NCBI GenBank assembly: GCA_002376235.1
Contig: DFNX01000008.1
Span: forward strand, 17,027-81,026
Length of the DNA: 64,000 nt
Direction of reading: 5' to 3'
Source: Neorhizobium sp. UBA3556
GTDB taxonomy: Bacteria; Pseudomonadota; Alphaproteobacteria; Rhizobiales; Rhizobiaceae
In this document: positions 8,352 through 16,622 of the stretch, piece after piece
Layout: each line of letters begins with the position of its first letter
Position numbering within the stretch: position 1 is the stretch's first letter
Notes under the pieces: model-generated
Database searches by the model: none
Seen by the model: the letters and a program-made list of their open reading frames with translations, nothing else
What the model was told of the DNA's origin: nothing
Translations under genes and position numbers: made by a program

Positions 8352-9221
8352 TTAGGCAGATGCAATGAGCTGCGAAGCGAATTCTCGGTAGCTGTGCAGG
8401 CGCCTCCCCAAGATCTTCGTCAGCCTCTCTACATCACCTGCCTCCGGGATCATGCCGTCGCTGACATAACGCTCGGCCATTAGGCGCATTTCGTAGGCCA
8501 TCCATTTCGGCGCAAAACTGGCGACGTTCTGTTCGAAGCCTGACGGATCATCGCCGCCATATACGATTGGGCGACCGAGGGTATCTGACCATATCGCAGC
8601 AAGTTCGGCACCTGTGAGCGTGTCAGGGCCAACGAGATTGATGACTTCGCTCGGCAGTTTTTCCGAGGTCTGGTCGCGGCGGATGAGTTCAATGGCGGCC
8701 ACCTCTGCGATATCGCGAGCATCGACCATGGCCACCCCCCTACTGCCGATCGGCATCGGGTAGACCCCATGGTTGAAGATGACATCCTTGATCATGACGT
8801 CGTTGTCGATGAAATAAGCCGGGCGCAGGAAAGACGCACCGAAACCCATCGCCTCGAGCATTCGCTCGGCACCATACTTTACCGCGAAGTGGGGAACATT
8901 CACGGCGCGGTCGGCGTCGAAGACCGAGAGATAGACGACCCGTTCGACACCTGCCTCCCGAGCGATGTTCAGCGTGATCAGTGCCTGAGTGAATTCGTCT
9001 CCGGCGACCGCATTGAGTAGGAACAGTGTCCTTACACCGGAGAATGCCTTGCGGAGCGCTTCGATGTCGAGCAGCTCGCCTTGAGCCACATCGACAGTCT
9101 CCGGGAAGTTGGCCTTGGCGAGATCGCGGACAAGCACGCGGACATCGGCATTGCGGGCTACGAGCTGGTCGACGACATGGCGGCCGATGCGGCCGGTTGC
9201 GCCAGTTACGAGGATGGTCAT
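8352..9221 (-). CDS. NmrA-like NAD(P)-binding protein (atypical SDR)
   Basis: A 289-residue protein with an N-terminal Rossmann motif TGATGRIGRHVV at residues 6-17. VRTLFLLNAV and YLSVFDADRA follow, typical of NmrA/HSCARG-type sensors and quinone-reductase-like atypical SDRs. The catalytic Tyr-x-x-x-Lys is represented by a degenerate HFAVKYGAE, so it may be a redox sensor or an isomerase rather than a classical dehydrogenase. It is divergent from a LysR gene with a 120-bp shared regulatory region, suggesting LysR control. Confidence 0.8.
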   Translation of the reverse strand: MTILVTGATGRIGRHVVDQLVARNADVRVLVRDLAKANFPETVDVAQGELLDIEALRKAFSGVRTLFLLNAVAGDEFTQALITLNIAREAGVERVVYLSVFDADRAVNVPHFAVKYGAERMLEAMGFGASFLRPAYFIDNDVMIKDVIFNHGVYPMPIGSRGVAMVDARDIAEVAAIELIRRDQTSEKLPSEVINLVGPDTLTGAELAAIWSDTLGRPIVYGGDDPSGFEQNVASFAPKWMAYEMRLMAERYVSDGMIPEAGDVERLTKILGRRLHSYREFASQLIASA

Positions 9222-9342
9222 GTGAGTTCTCCGTGGTTCGAATTGGATGTCTTCGCTGTTGAAGACAGTTCGAACATGTACGGTTCACATGCGATCCAAT
9301 AGACAGTAAATATAGACAGAACGTCTCATCATTGGAACAGTT

Positions 9343-10236
9343 ATAGACCTGCTGGCTCTTTCCGACTTTGTCATCGTCGCACGTCATGGCGGGTTTGGCC
9401 GTGCTGCGCGTGCCTCGAACCGTCCGAAGGCAACGCTTTCCCGGCGTGTCGGAGAATTGGAGGCGCGCCTCGGCATCAGGCTGTTCGAGCGCGGTTCACG
9501 GATGCTGAAATTGACCGAGGAAGGACGGGCGCTTCACGAGCGGGCGGGCGCGTTACTGACTGAACTGGACGAAACTGCCGCCGCAATCGCCTCTGGCGGC
9601 GACAGGCCGCGCGGTAGGTTGAGGATCAGCGCTCCTCTACTTTTTTCGCAGACTGCCATAGGTAAGCTGGCTGCGAAGTTTGCACTGAAATATCCAGAGG
9701 TTAGTCTGGAAATCACGACTGAAGACCGTGCTGTCGATATGGTGGAAGAAGGTTACGATCTGGTCATCCGGGTTAATCCGGACCCGGATGAGAGCCTCGT
9801 GGGGCGGGCCTTCCTGCGAGATCAGCTGATTGTCGTGGCAAAGCCGGACGTATTTTTTCCCACCGATGCATCCGCAGTGCCCGTCGTCGTCCGCGGCGAT
9901 CTCCAGGGACCAAAAACGTGGACGATGGTCACGCCATCGGAGCAAGCCACGATCCAAGTCAAGCCCGTTCTCAGCTTGTCCTCCATGATCATGGTCCGTG
10001 ATGCCGTGAGAATGGGCGTAGGGGCCGGCTGCCTGCCTCAGTCGCTTGTCAGTCACGATCTCGCGAAAGGTATGCTTGTAAAATGGGGCGATGCCGAAGC
10101 ACCCGAGACCGTACTTTGGGCTCTATATCCCTCCCGTCGTCTTCTCAGTGCGCGAGTGTCGGCTTTCCTCGACTATCTCAAGGAGGCGTTTCCTAATGGC
10201 ACCGCCGAAGAACTCGCCTTCTATGTCGAGACGTAG
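9343..10236 (+). CDS. LysR family regulator with non-standard start
   Basis: About 297 residues if read from the ATA at 9343. The HTH (LSDFVIVARHGGFGRAARAS...LSRRVGELEARLG) begins upstream of the first conventional in-frame start (TTG at 9457), which would delete most of the HTH. An in-frame TAG lies at 9313. GGA sits 6 nt before ATA, where related proteins begin M-D-x-L, so a mutated ATG or a rare ATA start is likely. The effector domain (LRISAPLLFSQTAIGKLA...) is complete. It is divergent from the NmrA-like gene, its probable target. Confidence 0.75.
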   Translation: MDLLALSDFVIVARHGGFGRAARASNRPKATLSRRVGELEARLGIRLFERGSRMLKLTEEGRALHERAGALLTELDETAAAIASGGDRPRGRLRISAPLLFSQTAIGKLAAKFALKYPEVSLEITTEDRAVDMVEEGYDLVIRVNPDPDESLVGRAFLRDQLIVVAKPDVFFPTDASAVPVVVRGDLQGPKTWTMVTPSEQATIQVKPVLSLSSMIMVRDAVRMGVGAGCLPQSLVSHDLAKGMLVKWGDAEAPETVLWALYPSRRLLSARVSAFLDYLKEAFPNGTAEELAFYVET

Positions 10237-10329
10237 AAGGGCGAGCAGTGCTCGAATATAGAAAGACGGAAAGTGGCCTCCGTCCCGATGCGGCGTGTAA
10301 CGACAGGTGGACTGGTGAACCGAGTGTGA

Positions 10330-10358
10330 TGTACCCGACCTATTTGAGGTCGGGTACA
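10330..10358. terminator. Bidirectional terminator hairpin
   Basis: Perfect 12-bp inverted repeat, TGTACCCGACCT with a 5-nt loop and its complement, between the convergent LysR (ends 10236) and SDR (ends 10372) genes. Confidence 0.75.
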
Positions 10359-10371
10359 CGATCGTCTTATC

Positions 10372-11103
10372 CTAGACTTGCCGCAAGCCGCCGTCGACGC
10401 AGAGTTCCGCACCAGCGATGTAACTCGCCTCATCGCTCAGCAGGAACAAGGAAGCCGCAGCCACTTCTGAAGGGCGTGCCATGCGACCCATCGGGATCGG
10501 AGCGACGAGTGCCGCGCGCATGTCTTCCGAAACAGACGCCATCATCTCCGTATCCGTAGGGCCAGGGGCCACGACATTGACCCGAATGCCCTTTGGTGCA
10601 AGTTCGGCCGTCCAGGTTCGTGCATAGGAACGAACGGCTGCCTTGGTGGCTGCGTATGTCCCGTACGAAGAGTATCCTGCGCTATCAGCGATTGACCCGA
10701 CGAGAACGACCGACCCGCCTTCTGCCATCGCAGGAAGAGCCGCCTGCAGGCCGAAAACCATACCGCGAACGTTGACATCAAAGTGGCGGTCAAAGTGCTC
10801 CGGCGTGATCTCGGCGATCTGCGAGGGCTCCGAAAGGCCCGCGTTCAAAACTAGCGAGTCGACGCGACCATACGCTTTGCGCACTGTCTCGATGGCGACA
10901 ACCATGTCCTCGGGAGAGCTTGCGTCAGCGGCGATCCCGACCGCGCCGTTTCCGATGCCGTTAGCCGCCTTTTCAGCGTCTTCAATTCTACGGCTGGTGA
11001 TGAAGACATTGGCACCTTCGGCAGAAAGCCGCTCTGCGATTGCTAGGCCGATCCCCTTCGCGCCACCAACGACCAAAGCCACTTTGTTATTCATTCGAGC
11101 CAT
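10372..11103 (-). CDS. Short-chain dehydrogenase/reductase
   Basis: A 243-residue classical SDR from the ATG at 11103, preceded by AGGA 6 nt upstream. Cofactor motif GGAKGIGLAI, NAG in VLNAGLS, catalytic Ser in VGSIADSAG and YAATKAA as YxxxK. The tail FLLSDEASYIAGAELCVDGG is that of FabG-like members. Substrate unknown. It is divergent from an HxlR-type regulator with a repeat-rich operator between them. Confidence 0.85.
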   Translation of the reverse strand: MARMNNKVALVVGGAKGIGLAIAERLSAEGANVFITSRRIEDAEKAANGIGNGAVGIAADASSPEDMVVAIETVRKAYGRVDSLVLNAGLSEPSQIAEITPEHFDRHFDVNVRGMVFGLQAALPAMAEGGSVVLVGSIADSAGYSSYGTYAATKAAVRSYARTWTAELAPKGIRVNVVAPGPTDTEMMASVSEDMRAALVAPIPMGRMARPSEVAAASLFLLSDEASYIAGAELCVDGGLRQV

Positions 11104-11134
11104 CTGAAATCCTTTCAAAGAATGGTCTCGAGAT

Positions 11135-11158
11135 GATATACGGTGGATATCTGATATC
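11135..11158. promoter_or_regulatory. Probable HxlR operator
   Basis: Three GATAT units at 11135, 11146 and 11153; the last two form the inverted repeat GATATC-T-GATATC. They lie in the 81-bp gap between the divergent SDR and HxlR genes, as expected for autoregulation and control of the SDR. Confidence 0.55.
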
Positions 11159-11184
11159 AATTACGCACCTGGAATAGCCTAGAT

Positions 11185-11577
11185 ATGGACGACTATACCG
11201 ACCTCCAAAGCCTCTCTCATCAGGCACTTTGCAACATGCCCCAGGTTCGCGCGGTGCTCGACAAGATTGCGGATAAATGGACGATCATGATCCTGACTGT
11301 AATCTGTCCAAAACCCGCGCGCTTCAATGAAATCAAGCGACGTCTCAATGGGATCACTCACAAGGCTCTGGCTGACGCCCTGAAGAGACTTGAACGGAAC
11401 GGCCTTGTTACAAGGACGGTGCTGCCAACGCAGCCAATCGGGGTGGAATACGCCATTACCCCGCTAGGTCATTCTCTGCGAGTGCCGTTTGAAGCCTTGT
11501 GCGCGTGGGCAGCGGCAAACGCCGACAAGGTTGAGGCCGCGGTGCTGCGCTATGACAATACGGGAAATCATCGTTAA
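11185..11577 (+). CDS. HxlR family winged-helix regulator
   Basis: A 130-residue protein with CNMPQVRAVLDKIADKWTIMIL near residue 15, followed by RFNEIKRRLNGITHKALADALKRLERNGLV, the standard HxlR winged helix. A single N-terminal Cys in the CNMPQ segment could be redox- or electrophile-sensing, as in some members of the family. It is divergent from the SDR at 10372, which it most likely controls through the GATAT repeats. Confidence 0.85.
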   Translation: MDDYTDLQSLSHQALCNMPQVRAVLDKIADKWTIMILTVICPKPARFNEIKRRLNGITHKALADALKRLERNGLVTRTVLPTQPIGVEYAITPLGHSLRVPFEALCAWAAANADKVEAAVLRYDNTGNHR

Positions 11578-11692
11578 ACGTAGCAACGTCCGCTTCTCGC
11601 GCATTGCGGAGATATGGAGCGCTAATCGTCTACCTTGGAGAGCTAGACGCTGGCAGCTCGCAGCTGCTTGAACAGAGAGACATAACCGATCA

Positions 11693-12421
11693 TCACCAAG
11701 GGACCGGCTCTCCATCGAAATAGAATCCCCCGGTAGGTCCGTCACCGTCAATGGTAGCCAGCCAGATGACACTTTCAGCAGCTTGATCTACCGTTCGGTA
11801 TCCAGAATGTCCGTTAAACTCCGTCGCCGTGTAGCCGGGGTCTGCAGCATTTACTTTGATCCCGGATTCGGCCAGATGTTTCGCGAATGACAGCGTCACA
11901 GCGTTCAGAGCCGTTTTTGAGCTGTTGTAGCCGAGAAGGTTGACCCTGTAATACGAGTTGCCGGGGTCAGAGAGCCAGCCAAGTGATCCAAGGCCGCTGC
12001 TGACCATCACGACGTTGGCACGGCCTGCTTTCTTGAACAACGGTATGAACGCTTGCGTCACCCTAATTGGGCCAAAAACATTCGTTTCATAGATTGCTGC
12101 CATATCGGTCAGCGGTTGTTCCTCAGGCGTCATCCGCTGCGAGCCGGATATGCCTGCGTTGTTGATAAGAACGTCGAGCTTTCCTTCGTTCTCAAAAATA
12201 CGTTCTGCCGCCGTTCGGACGGAGTTTTCGTCGGTGACATCCAATTGCACCGGATTGGCATCAATGCCTTCGGCATTGAGTTTTTCCGCAGCCACGGTGC
12301 CTCGTTGAAGGTCGCGCGCACCAAGGAACACCCGATATCCCATCGCCCCCAGCTTTCTCGCAGTCTCGTATCCTATCCCTTTGTTCGCTCCGGTGATCAG
12401 AACACATTTTTTCTCAATCAT
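11693..12421 (-). CDS. Short-chain dehydrogenase/reductase
   Basis: A 242-residue SDR from the ATG at 12421, with GGGGA 6 nt upstream (an ATG four codons earlier lacks a site). TGANKGIGYETA cofactor motif, NNAG, catalytic Ser in MVSSGLGS, and YNSSKTALN as YxxxK. The tail GPTGGFYFDGEPVPW is that of carbonyl-reductase-like SDRs. It is divergent from a LysR gene starting at 12513, its likely regulator. Confidence 0.85.
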   Translation of the reverse strand: MIEKKCVLITGANKGIGYETARKLGAMGYRVFLGARDLQRGTVAAEKLNAEGIDANPVQLDVTDENSVRTAAERIFENEGKLDVLINNAGISGSQRMTPEEQPLTDMAAIYETNVFGPIRVTQAFIPLFKKAGRANVVMVSSGLGSLGWLSDPGNSYYRVNLLGYNSSKTALNAVTLSFAKHLAESGIKVNAADPGYTATEFNGHSGYRTVDQAAESVIWLATIDGDGPTGGFYFDGEPVPW

Positions 12422-12512
12422 GTCATTCCCCATAACTTGCTACAAATGTCAGCAAGAACTATCGGGAGTCAGGAAATTGATAACCGCCTGTTTTCCGCAT
12501 ACGGTGATCGTC

Positions 12513-13427
12513 ATGGCGAACAATCGGTCTGGACCCAGTTACGATGATCTGTCGATTTTCCTGGACATCTGCCGAACTGGTGGATTTCGAGCAACGGCAA
12601 AACGGTTGGGGCTCTCGCCCTCCTCTGTAAGCGAAAAAGTCACGTTGCTGGAACGGCAGATTGGCGTGCCGCTCCTGACACGGACGACCCGAAGCGTCAT
12701 TCCGACGGATGCGGGGCGTAAACTTGCAGAACAGCTCTCACCTTTGTACGACGGAGCAAGAGCAGCGCTGGAAGACGTGAAGAGCTCTCACGACGAGGTG
12801 CGCGGCACACTACGCCTGAATGTCACCGGAGCGGTGATGGATGACATCCTTCCGCCTATCGTCGACAGGTTCCTAAGGCGCCACCCTGGTGTCCGCTTCG
12901 AGTTCGTGGTGGAAGACCGGCTTGTCGATGCCCTCGCCGCTGGATGCGATGCGGGCATAAGATATGTCGAGCATCTCGCCCAGGACATGATCGCTGTCCC
13001 AGTTGGCCCGAAGTACCAGACGGCTGGTTTGGCGGCGTCACCGGATTACCTCGCTCGCGCAGGGATCCCGCAACACCCGGACGAACTCGCCAGCTTCAGC
13101 GGCGTAAGGTTGCGATACAGCAGCGGTAGCCTGGTGGATTGGGAATTCGAGCGGGATGGCACGCAGTGTGTTGCCAGTCCCGATGCTCGTTTGACAGTCG
13201 GAGTTGATGCTGCCCAGGCAGCGATCGGTTTCGCAAGAGCAGGCCATGGGCTGATTTACACATTCGAAAACTGGCTCACGCCCCATTTCATCTCAGGTGA
13301 GCTTGTGCCGGTCATTAGGGATTGGTGGCCGACATTCGAAGGCCCGCGCCTTTACTTCCCGAGCCGGTTCATGCCTGCCCCCCTTCGGGCATTCGTCGAC
13401 TTCATCCGGGCAACGGAATCCGCTTGA
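12513..13427 (+). CDS. LysR family transcriptional regulator
   Basis: A 304-residue LysR from the ATG at 12513. HTH near residues 10-50 (FLDICRTGGFRATAKRLGLSPSSVSEKVTLLERQIG), then the type 2 periplasmic-binding-like effector domain, closing DFIRATESA. Upstream ATGs in the same frame would overlap the divergent SDR and lack similarity to LysR. It probably regulates the adjacent SDR at 11693. Confidence 0.85.
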   Translation: MANNRSGPSYDDLSIFLDICRTGGFRATAKRLGLSPSSVSEKVTLLERQIGVPLLTRTTRSVIPTDAGRKLAEQLSPLYDGARAALEDVKSSHDEVRGTLRLNVTGAVMDDILPPIVDRFLRRHPGVRFEFVVEDRLVDALAAGCDAGIRYVEHLAQDMIAVPVGPKYQTAGLAASPDYLARAGIPQHPDELASFSGVRLRYSSGSLVDWEFERDGTQCVASPDARLTVGVDAAQAAIGFARAGHGLIYTFENWLTPHFISGELVPVIRDWWPTFEGPRLYFPSRFMPAPLRAFVDFIRATESA

Positions 13428-13452
13428 TCTTATACTGCCGTTGCGACGTGCC

Positions 13453-14139
13453 CTAGAACTTGGCCTTACCGGTTGCGAGGATAGTGGATCTCAAGCGCGC
13501 ATGGACAGGGGCACTCAGGTATCGCGCGACATCCTCTTGGCTGAGCCGTTTCCCGAAATTCTTCAACATTTCCGGGATCGGAATTCGTACGCCGTCAAAA
13601 AGCACGTGGTCGACGCGGTCGCCGGCTGTGACCACGCCTGGCTTCAGCACACGGCAGTAGATACCGGGACGGACAGCCCTGCGGTAGGCGTGGGCGAACT
13701 CGAGGTCACCCATGCGAGCTGCCAGGGTGCCGCACGGTGTCCGGGGCGACGTTGCCTGCAGTATGAGCTCCTCTCCAACGCGAAAGATATCCCCTGCAGC
13801 GACATCGCGGTTGTCCAGATCGCTGATGACGACATTCTCTCCAAACAAACCCTTCGGTATAGATCGACCGAGCGTGTCGCTCCACCAGTCAAGCGTTGTT
13901 GCGCCTTCGAGGAGGACGGCCTGCTCAGGTCCACCATGGTATTTTCGATTGCAAACGGCGTCGCCGACGACTCCGTCACGGCCGATCATCACCGCATGAT
14001 CCAAGGCGATCTTGTTGATGCCGGTTTTGTATGATTTGCCAGCAATCTTCTCAGCTCGCCCGACGCAGATAGCCGCGAGCCGCAACTCCCGAAGTGCTTG
14101 ATCGGTCGATCCCGGGCCACCGTCCGCAGCATCATGCAC
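13453..14139 (-). CDS. MOSC domain protein (YiiM-like)
   Basis: About 228 residues from the GTG at 14139; an ATG at 14217 would extend it into the upstream gene, and the true start is unclear. MOSC features: DGVVGDAVCNRKYHGGPEQAVLL, GLFGENVV, GEELILQATSPRTPC with the conserved Cys, and a C-terminal helix pair. MOSC proteins bind molybdenum cofactor or reduce N-hydroxylated compounds. It overlaps the 3' end of the DUF982 gene, so translation is likely coupled under the stress promoter at 14407. Confidence 0.75.
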   Translation of the reverse strand: MHDAADGGPGSTDQALRELRLAAICVGRAEKIAGKSYKTGINKIALDHAVMIGRDGVVGDAVCNRKYHGGPEQAVLLEGATTLDWWSDTLGRSIPKGLFGENVVISDLDNRDVAAGDIFRVGEELILQATSPRTPCGTLAARMGDLEFAHAYRRAVRPGIYCRVLKPGVVTAGDRVDHVLFDGVRIPIPEMLKNFGKRLSQEDVARYLSAPVHARLRSTILATGKAKF

Positions 14140-14371
14140 GTAGGATACCGGCCTGTTTCGCAGCCTCCCTGAATGCCAGCGCCGCTGCCTCGGTCTTTGC
14201 CACTCCTTCGATCGCATTCATACATATCTTTCGCGCCATTCGAGCCTCCTTGCATCCTTTCGGGAAATCATAGGCTAGAGCCGCTATGGCATCGCGGCTA
14301 TTTCGAACGCATCGCGGTCCGCCATGCGCAGGGGTGACTATCTCGACAGGTCGTTCCCAAAGGTCAGTCAT
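14132..14371 (-). CDS. DUF982 family protein
   Basis: A 79-residue protein with the DUF982 pattern: W-x-x-PVEIV near the start, then the helix SRDAIAALAYDFP, and KICMNAIEGVAKTEAAALAFREAAKQAGI at the end. Function unknown; the family is almost confined to rhizobia and relatives, where paralogues are numerous. It is the first gene of an operon with MOSC. An exact stress-type promoter lies 36 bp upstream. A second DUF982 gene is at 54087. Confidence 0.75.
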   Translation of the reverse strand: MTDLWERPVEIVTPAHGGPRCVRNSRDAIAALAYDFPKGCKEARMARKICMNAIEGVAKTEAAALAFREAAKQAGILRA

Positions 14372-14406
14372 TTCAATCCTGATTGAGTATTTTCGCCTTC
14401 CTCAAA

Positions 14407-14431
14407 AACGGACTTGCAGTCAGGTTGTTCC
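14407..14431 (-). promoter_or_regulatory. EcfG/RpoE2-type promoter (GGAAC-N16-CGTT)
   Basis: Minus strand: GGAAC 14431-14427 and CGTT 14410-14407, spacing 16, ending 35 bp upstream of the DUF982 start. Confidence 0.75.
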
Positions 14432-14457
14432 TGGCGCTTCGTTAAACGATTGGCGCT

Positions 14458-15234
14458 TTATCGCAGCAGGCCCTGCCCGCCATCGACCCAAATGGGCGAA
14501 CCCGTCACATGCCTTGCCTCGTCCGACACAAGAAATCCGATGACCGATGCAACGTCTTCCGAGCGCCCCGGGCTCCCGCCTGTTATCGGCACTTGGCCAT
14601 CTGGCCAGACAACTGGTATGGCAGTCTCTTCTTCATACCTGAGATTGGTGTTGGCATCGATGCTCGTTTCGATCTCGCCCGGGCAGACGGCATTGATGCG
14701 AATGTGGTGCCTCGCAAGCTCAAGAGCCAATTGCTTCACCATTGCGACCTGGGCCGCCTTCGTGGCGGTATAGGCCGTTGCTCCGGGGGTCGTGAATGTC
14801 CTCGTCCCGTTGATCGAGGAAACGACGACGATCGAGCCGCCACCGCTGGCCTTTAGGTGAGGCACGCAATTATGGATTGTTAAATAGGTTCCCGTGAGAT
14901 TGATGCCGATGGTCTTGTTCCACTCCTCAGGCTGGAGATCATCGATTGGCGCCCACACGCCGTTTATGCCGGCATTTGCAACAACGACGTCGAGCCTCCC
15001 CGCTGACGCAACGAAATCACTGACAGCCTGATGCATTTCGGCGTGGTCGGACACATCAGCGACGACGGTGGTGGCGTCACCGCCTGCTTTCAGGATCGCA
15101 GCGCACGTTTCGTCCAGCTCACTCTTGGTACGTCCGAGCACTCCGACGTGATAGCCTTTAGCGGCCAGTTGCAGCGCGGTCGCCCGCCCAATACCTGATC
15201 CTGCTCCTGTCACGATTGCTGCCTTGTCCACCAT
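14458..15234 (-). CDS. Short-chain dehydrogenase/reductase
   Basis: A 258-residue classical SDR. TGAGSGIGRAT cofactor motif near residue 9, NAGI, catalytic Ser in VVSSINGT and YTATKAA as YxxxK. The C-terminus FLVSDEARHVTGSPIWVDGGQG is FabG-like. Substrate unknown. It transcribes towards the DUF982 gene, whose promoter lies just beyond its 3' end. The 130 bp upstream show no recognisable stress promoter. Confidence 0.85.
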   Translation of the reverse strand: MVDKAAIVTGAGSGIGRATALQLAAKGYHVGVLGRTKSELDETCAAILKAGGDATTVVADVSDHAEMHQAVSDFVASAGRLDVVVANAGINGVWAPIDDLQPEEWNKTIGINLTGTYLTIHNCVPHLKASGGGSIVVVSSINGTRTFTTPGATAYTATKAAQVAMVKQLALELARHHIRINAVCPGEIETSIDANTNLRYEEETAIPVVWPDGQVPITGGSPGRSEDVASVIGFLVSDEARHVTGSPIWVDGGQGLLR

Positions 15235-15364
15235 GAGTGTCCTTTCGCTATGACTTCTCTGAATTCCCGTCAGACGAGGAAGTACCGTGAACTTCCCCGC
15301 TAGACCCGTCGCAAACTCAAGTGCATCGGCCCGCCCCTAACCTCTTCGAGGCAATTGTCCGCCA

Positions 15365-15967
15365 TCATGCTCGCTCTTCCCTGTAGGTTGCGACCCGGTA
15401 GATGTAGATAGCAATGAGAAGGACAAGCACTACGGTCGAAGCCGGATCGACATAGTCTGCGACAACGCCATAGGATTGGCCCAGCAAGTATCCCGCCATT
15501 GCAAGCGCCGTAGTCCAGATGAATGTCCCGATGGCCGACAGTGCAAGGAATTGTCCGAGCGGCATGGCTTCAACGCCTGCGGGCACCGATATCAACGTGC
15601 GTACGGTCGGAATAAGACGACCGACCAGGACGGATACCTTGCCGTGGCGCTTGAAGCGCTCCGCCGCTGCATCGACATCTGATGGCGACATGGTCAGCCA
15701 TCGACCGTGGCGAGAGGCAAACCTCTTTACCCCTTCATGCCCGAGCTTTCGCCCAAGGAAATACCAGGGCAAGATCCCGAGCAGGGAGCCAACGGTGCCA
15801 GACGCGATCACGACCAGAATATTCATGTGGCCGCGCGTCGCAAGATAGCCGGCAAGTGGCATGATCAGTTCGGACGGAATGGGCGGGAAGATGTTTTCCA
15901 GAAACATGAGAAGCGCGATGCCGTATGGTCCGAGCGTCTCCATCATCGTGTGAACCAGTCTTTCCAT
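15365..15967 (-). CDS. DedA family membrane protein
   Basis: A 200-residue polytopic protein from the ATG at 15967, with GAGGAG 4 nt upstream. FLENIFPPIPSELIMPLAGYLA and the amphipathic VGRLIPTVRTLISVPAG with its key Arg residues are DedA/SNARE-associated signatures. Four to five membrane segments. DedA proteins act in lipid-carrier flipping and membrane homeostasis, including pH and envelope stress. It is divergent from osmC. Confidence 0.85.
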   Translation of the reverse strand: MERLVHTMMETLGPYGIALLMFLENIFPPIPSELIMPLAGYLATRGHMNILVVIASGTVGSLLGILPWYFLGRKLGHEGVKRFASRHGRWLTMSPSDVDAAAERFKRHGKVSVLVGRLIPTVRTLISVPAGVEAMPLGQFLALSAIGTFIWTTALAMAGYLLGQSYGVVADYVDPASTVVLVLLIAIYIYRVATYREERA

Positions 15968-15996
15968 CTTGCTCCTCTTGCATTGGCGTGCTGCCA

Positions 15997-16021
15997 AACG
16001 CGCGAAGGGTCGAAAGGTTAC
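15997..16021 (-). promoter_or_regulatory. Near-consensus EcfG-type promoter (GTAAC-N16-CGTT)
   Basis: Minus strand: GTAAC 16021-16017 and CGTT 16000-15997, one mismatch in the -35, 30 bp upstream of the dedA start. Confidence 0.45.
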
Positions 16022-16065
16022 ACTGATCGACAGTGCTCGGGTGCGGAGATTTTGTCGGCATGTCC

Positions 16066-16091
16066 GGAACGTTGCGCGCCGACAGCCCGTT
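16066..16091 (+). promoter_or_regulatory. EcfG/RpoE2-type promoter (GGAAC-N17-CGTT)
   Basis: GGAAC 16066-16070 and CGTT 16088-16091, spacing 17, ending 34 bp before the OsmC start. Confidence 0.75.
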
Positions 16092-16125
16092 GATCCACCT
16101 CAACGAAAAGACGAGGAGACACACG

Positions 16126-16557
16126 ATGGCGATCAAGAAGAATGGCTTTGCACACTGGGTCGGTGGACTGAAAGATGGCAAGGGGCAGGTCTCGACGGAA
16201 AGCGGTGCCCTGAAATCGCAGCCTTACGGCTTCAACACCCGGTTCGAAGGCGTACCGGGAACCAATCCGGAAGAGTTGATCGGCGCGGCACATGCCGCCT
16301 GCTTCACCATGGCGCTCTCCAAGTCACTTGGCGAAGCCGGCCTGACCGCAGACAGCCTCGACACCAAGGCAGTTGTGACGCTCGACAAGGTCGGTGACGG
16401 GTTCGAGATTACGGGCATCGAACTCAATCTGCGCGGAGCGGTCCCGGGAACGGATGAGGCGACATTTGCCGGGATTGCCGAAGAAGTTAAATCCGCCTGC
16501 CCCGTGTCGAAGGCACTATCGGCCGTTCCGATCAGCCTCAATGTTACTTTCGGATAA
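16126..16557 (+). CDS. osmC: OsmC family peroxiredoxin
   Basis: A 143-residue protein starting MAIKKNGFAHWVGG; GAGGAG lies upstream of the ATG. Catalytic peroxidatic Cys59 in AAHAACF and resolving Cys125 in VKSACPVSK match OsmC hydroperoxidases, which reduce organic hydroperoxides. Expression from the exact stress promoter at 16066 fits the osmotic and stationary-phase induction known for OsmC. The 98-residue gene downstream may be cotranscribed. Confidence 0.9.
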   Translation: MAIKKNGFAHWVGGLKDGKGQVSTESGALKSQPYGFNTRFEGVPGTNPEELIGAAHAACFTMALSKSLGEAGLTADSLDTKAVVTLDKVGDGFEITGIELNLRGAVPGTDEATFAGIAEEVKSACPVSKALSAVPISLNVTFG

Positions 16558-16622
16558 GACCGAACCGCGGCCGGGAGCCATCCCGGCCATACGACAAGTA
16601 CCACCAACGAACACAGGATCCC

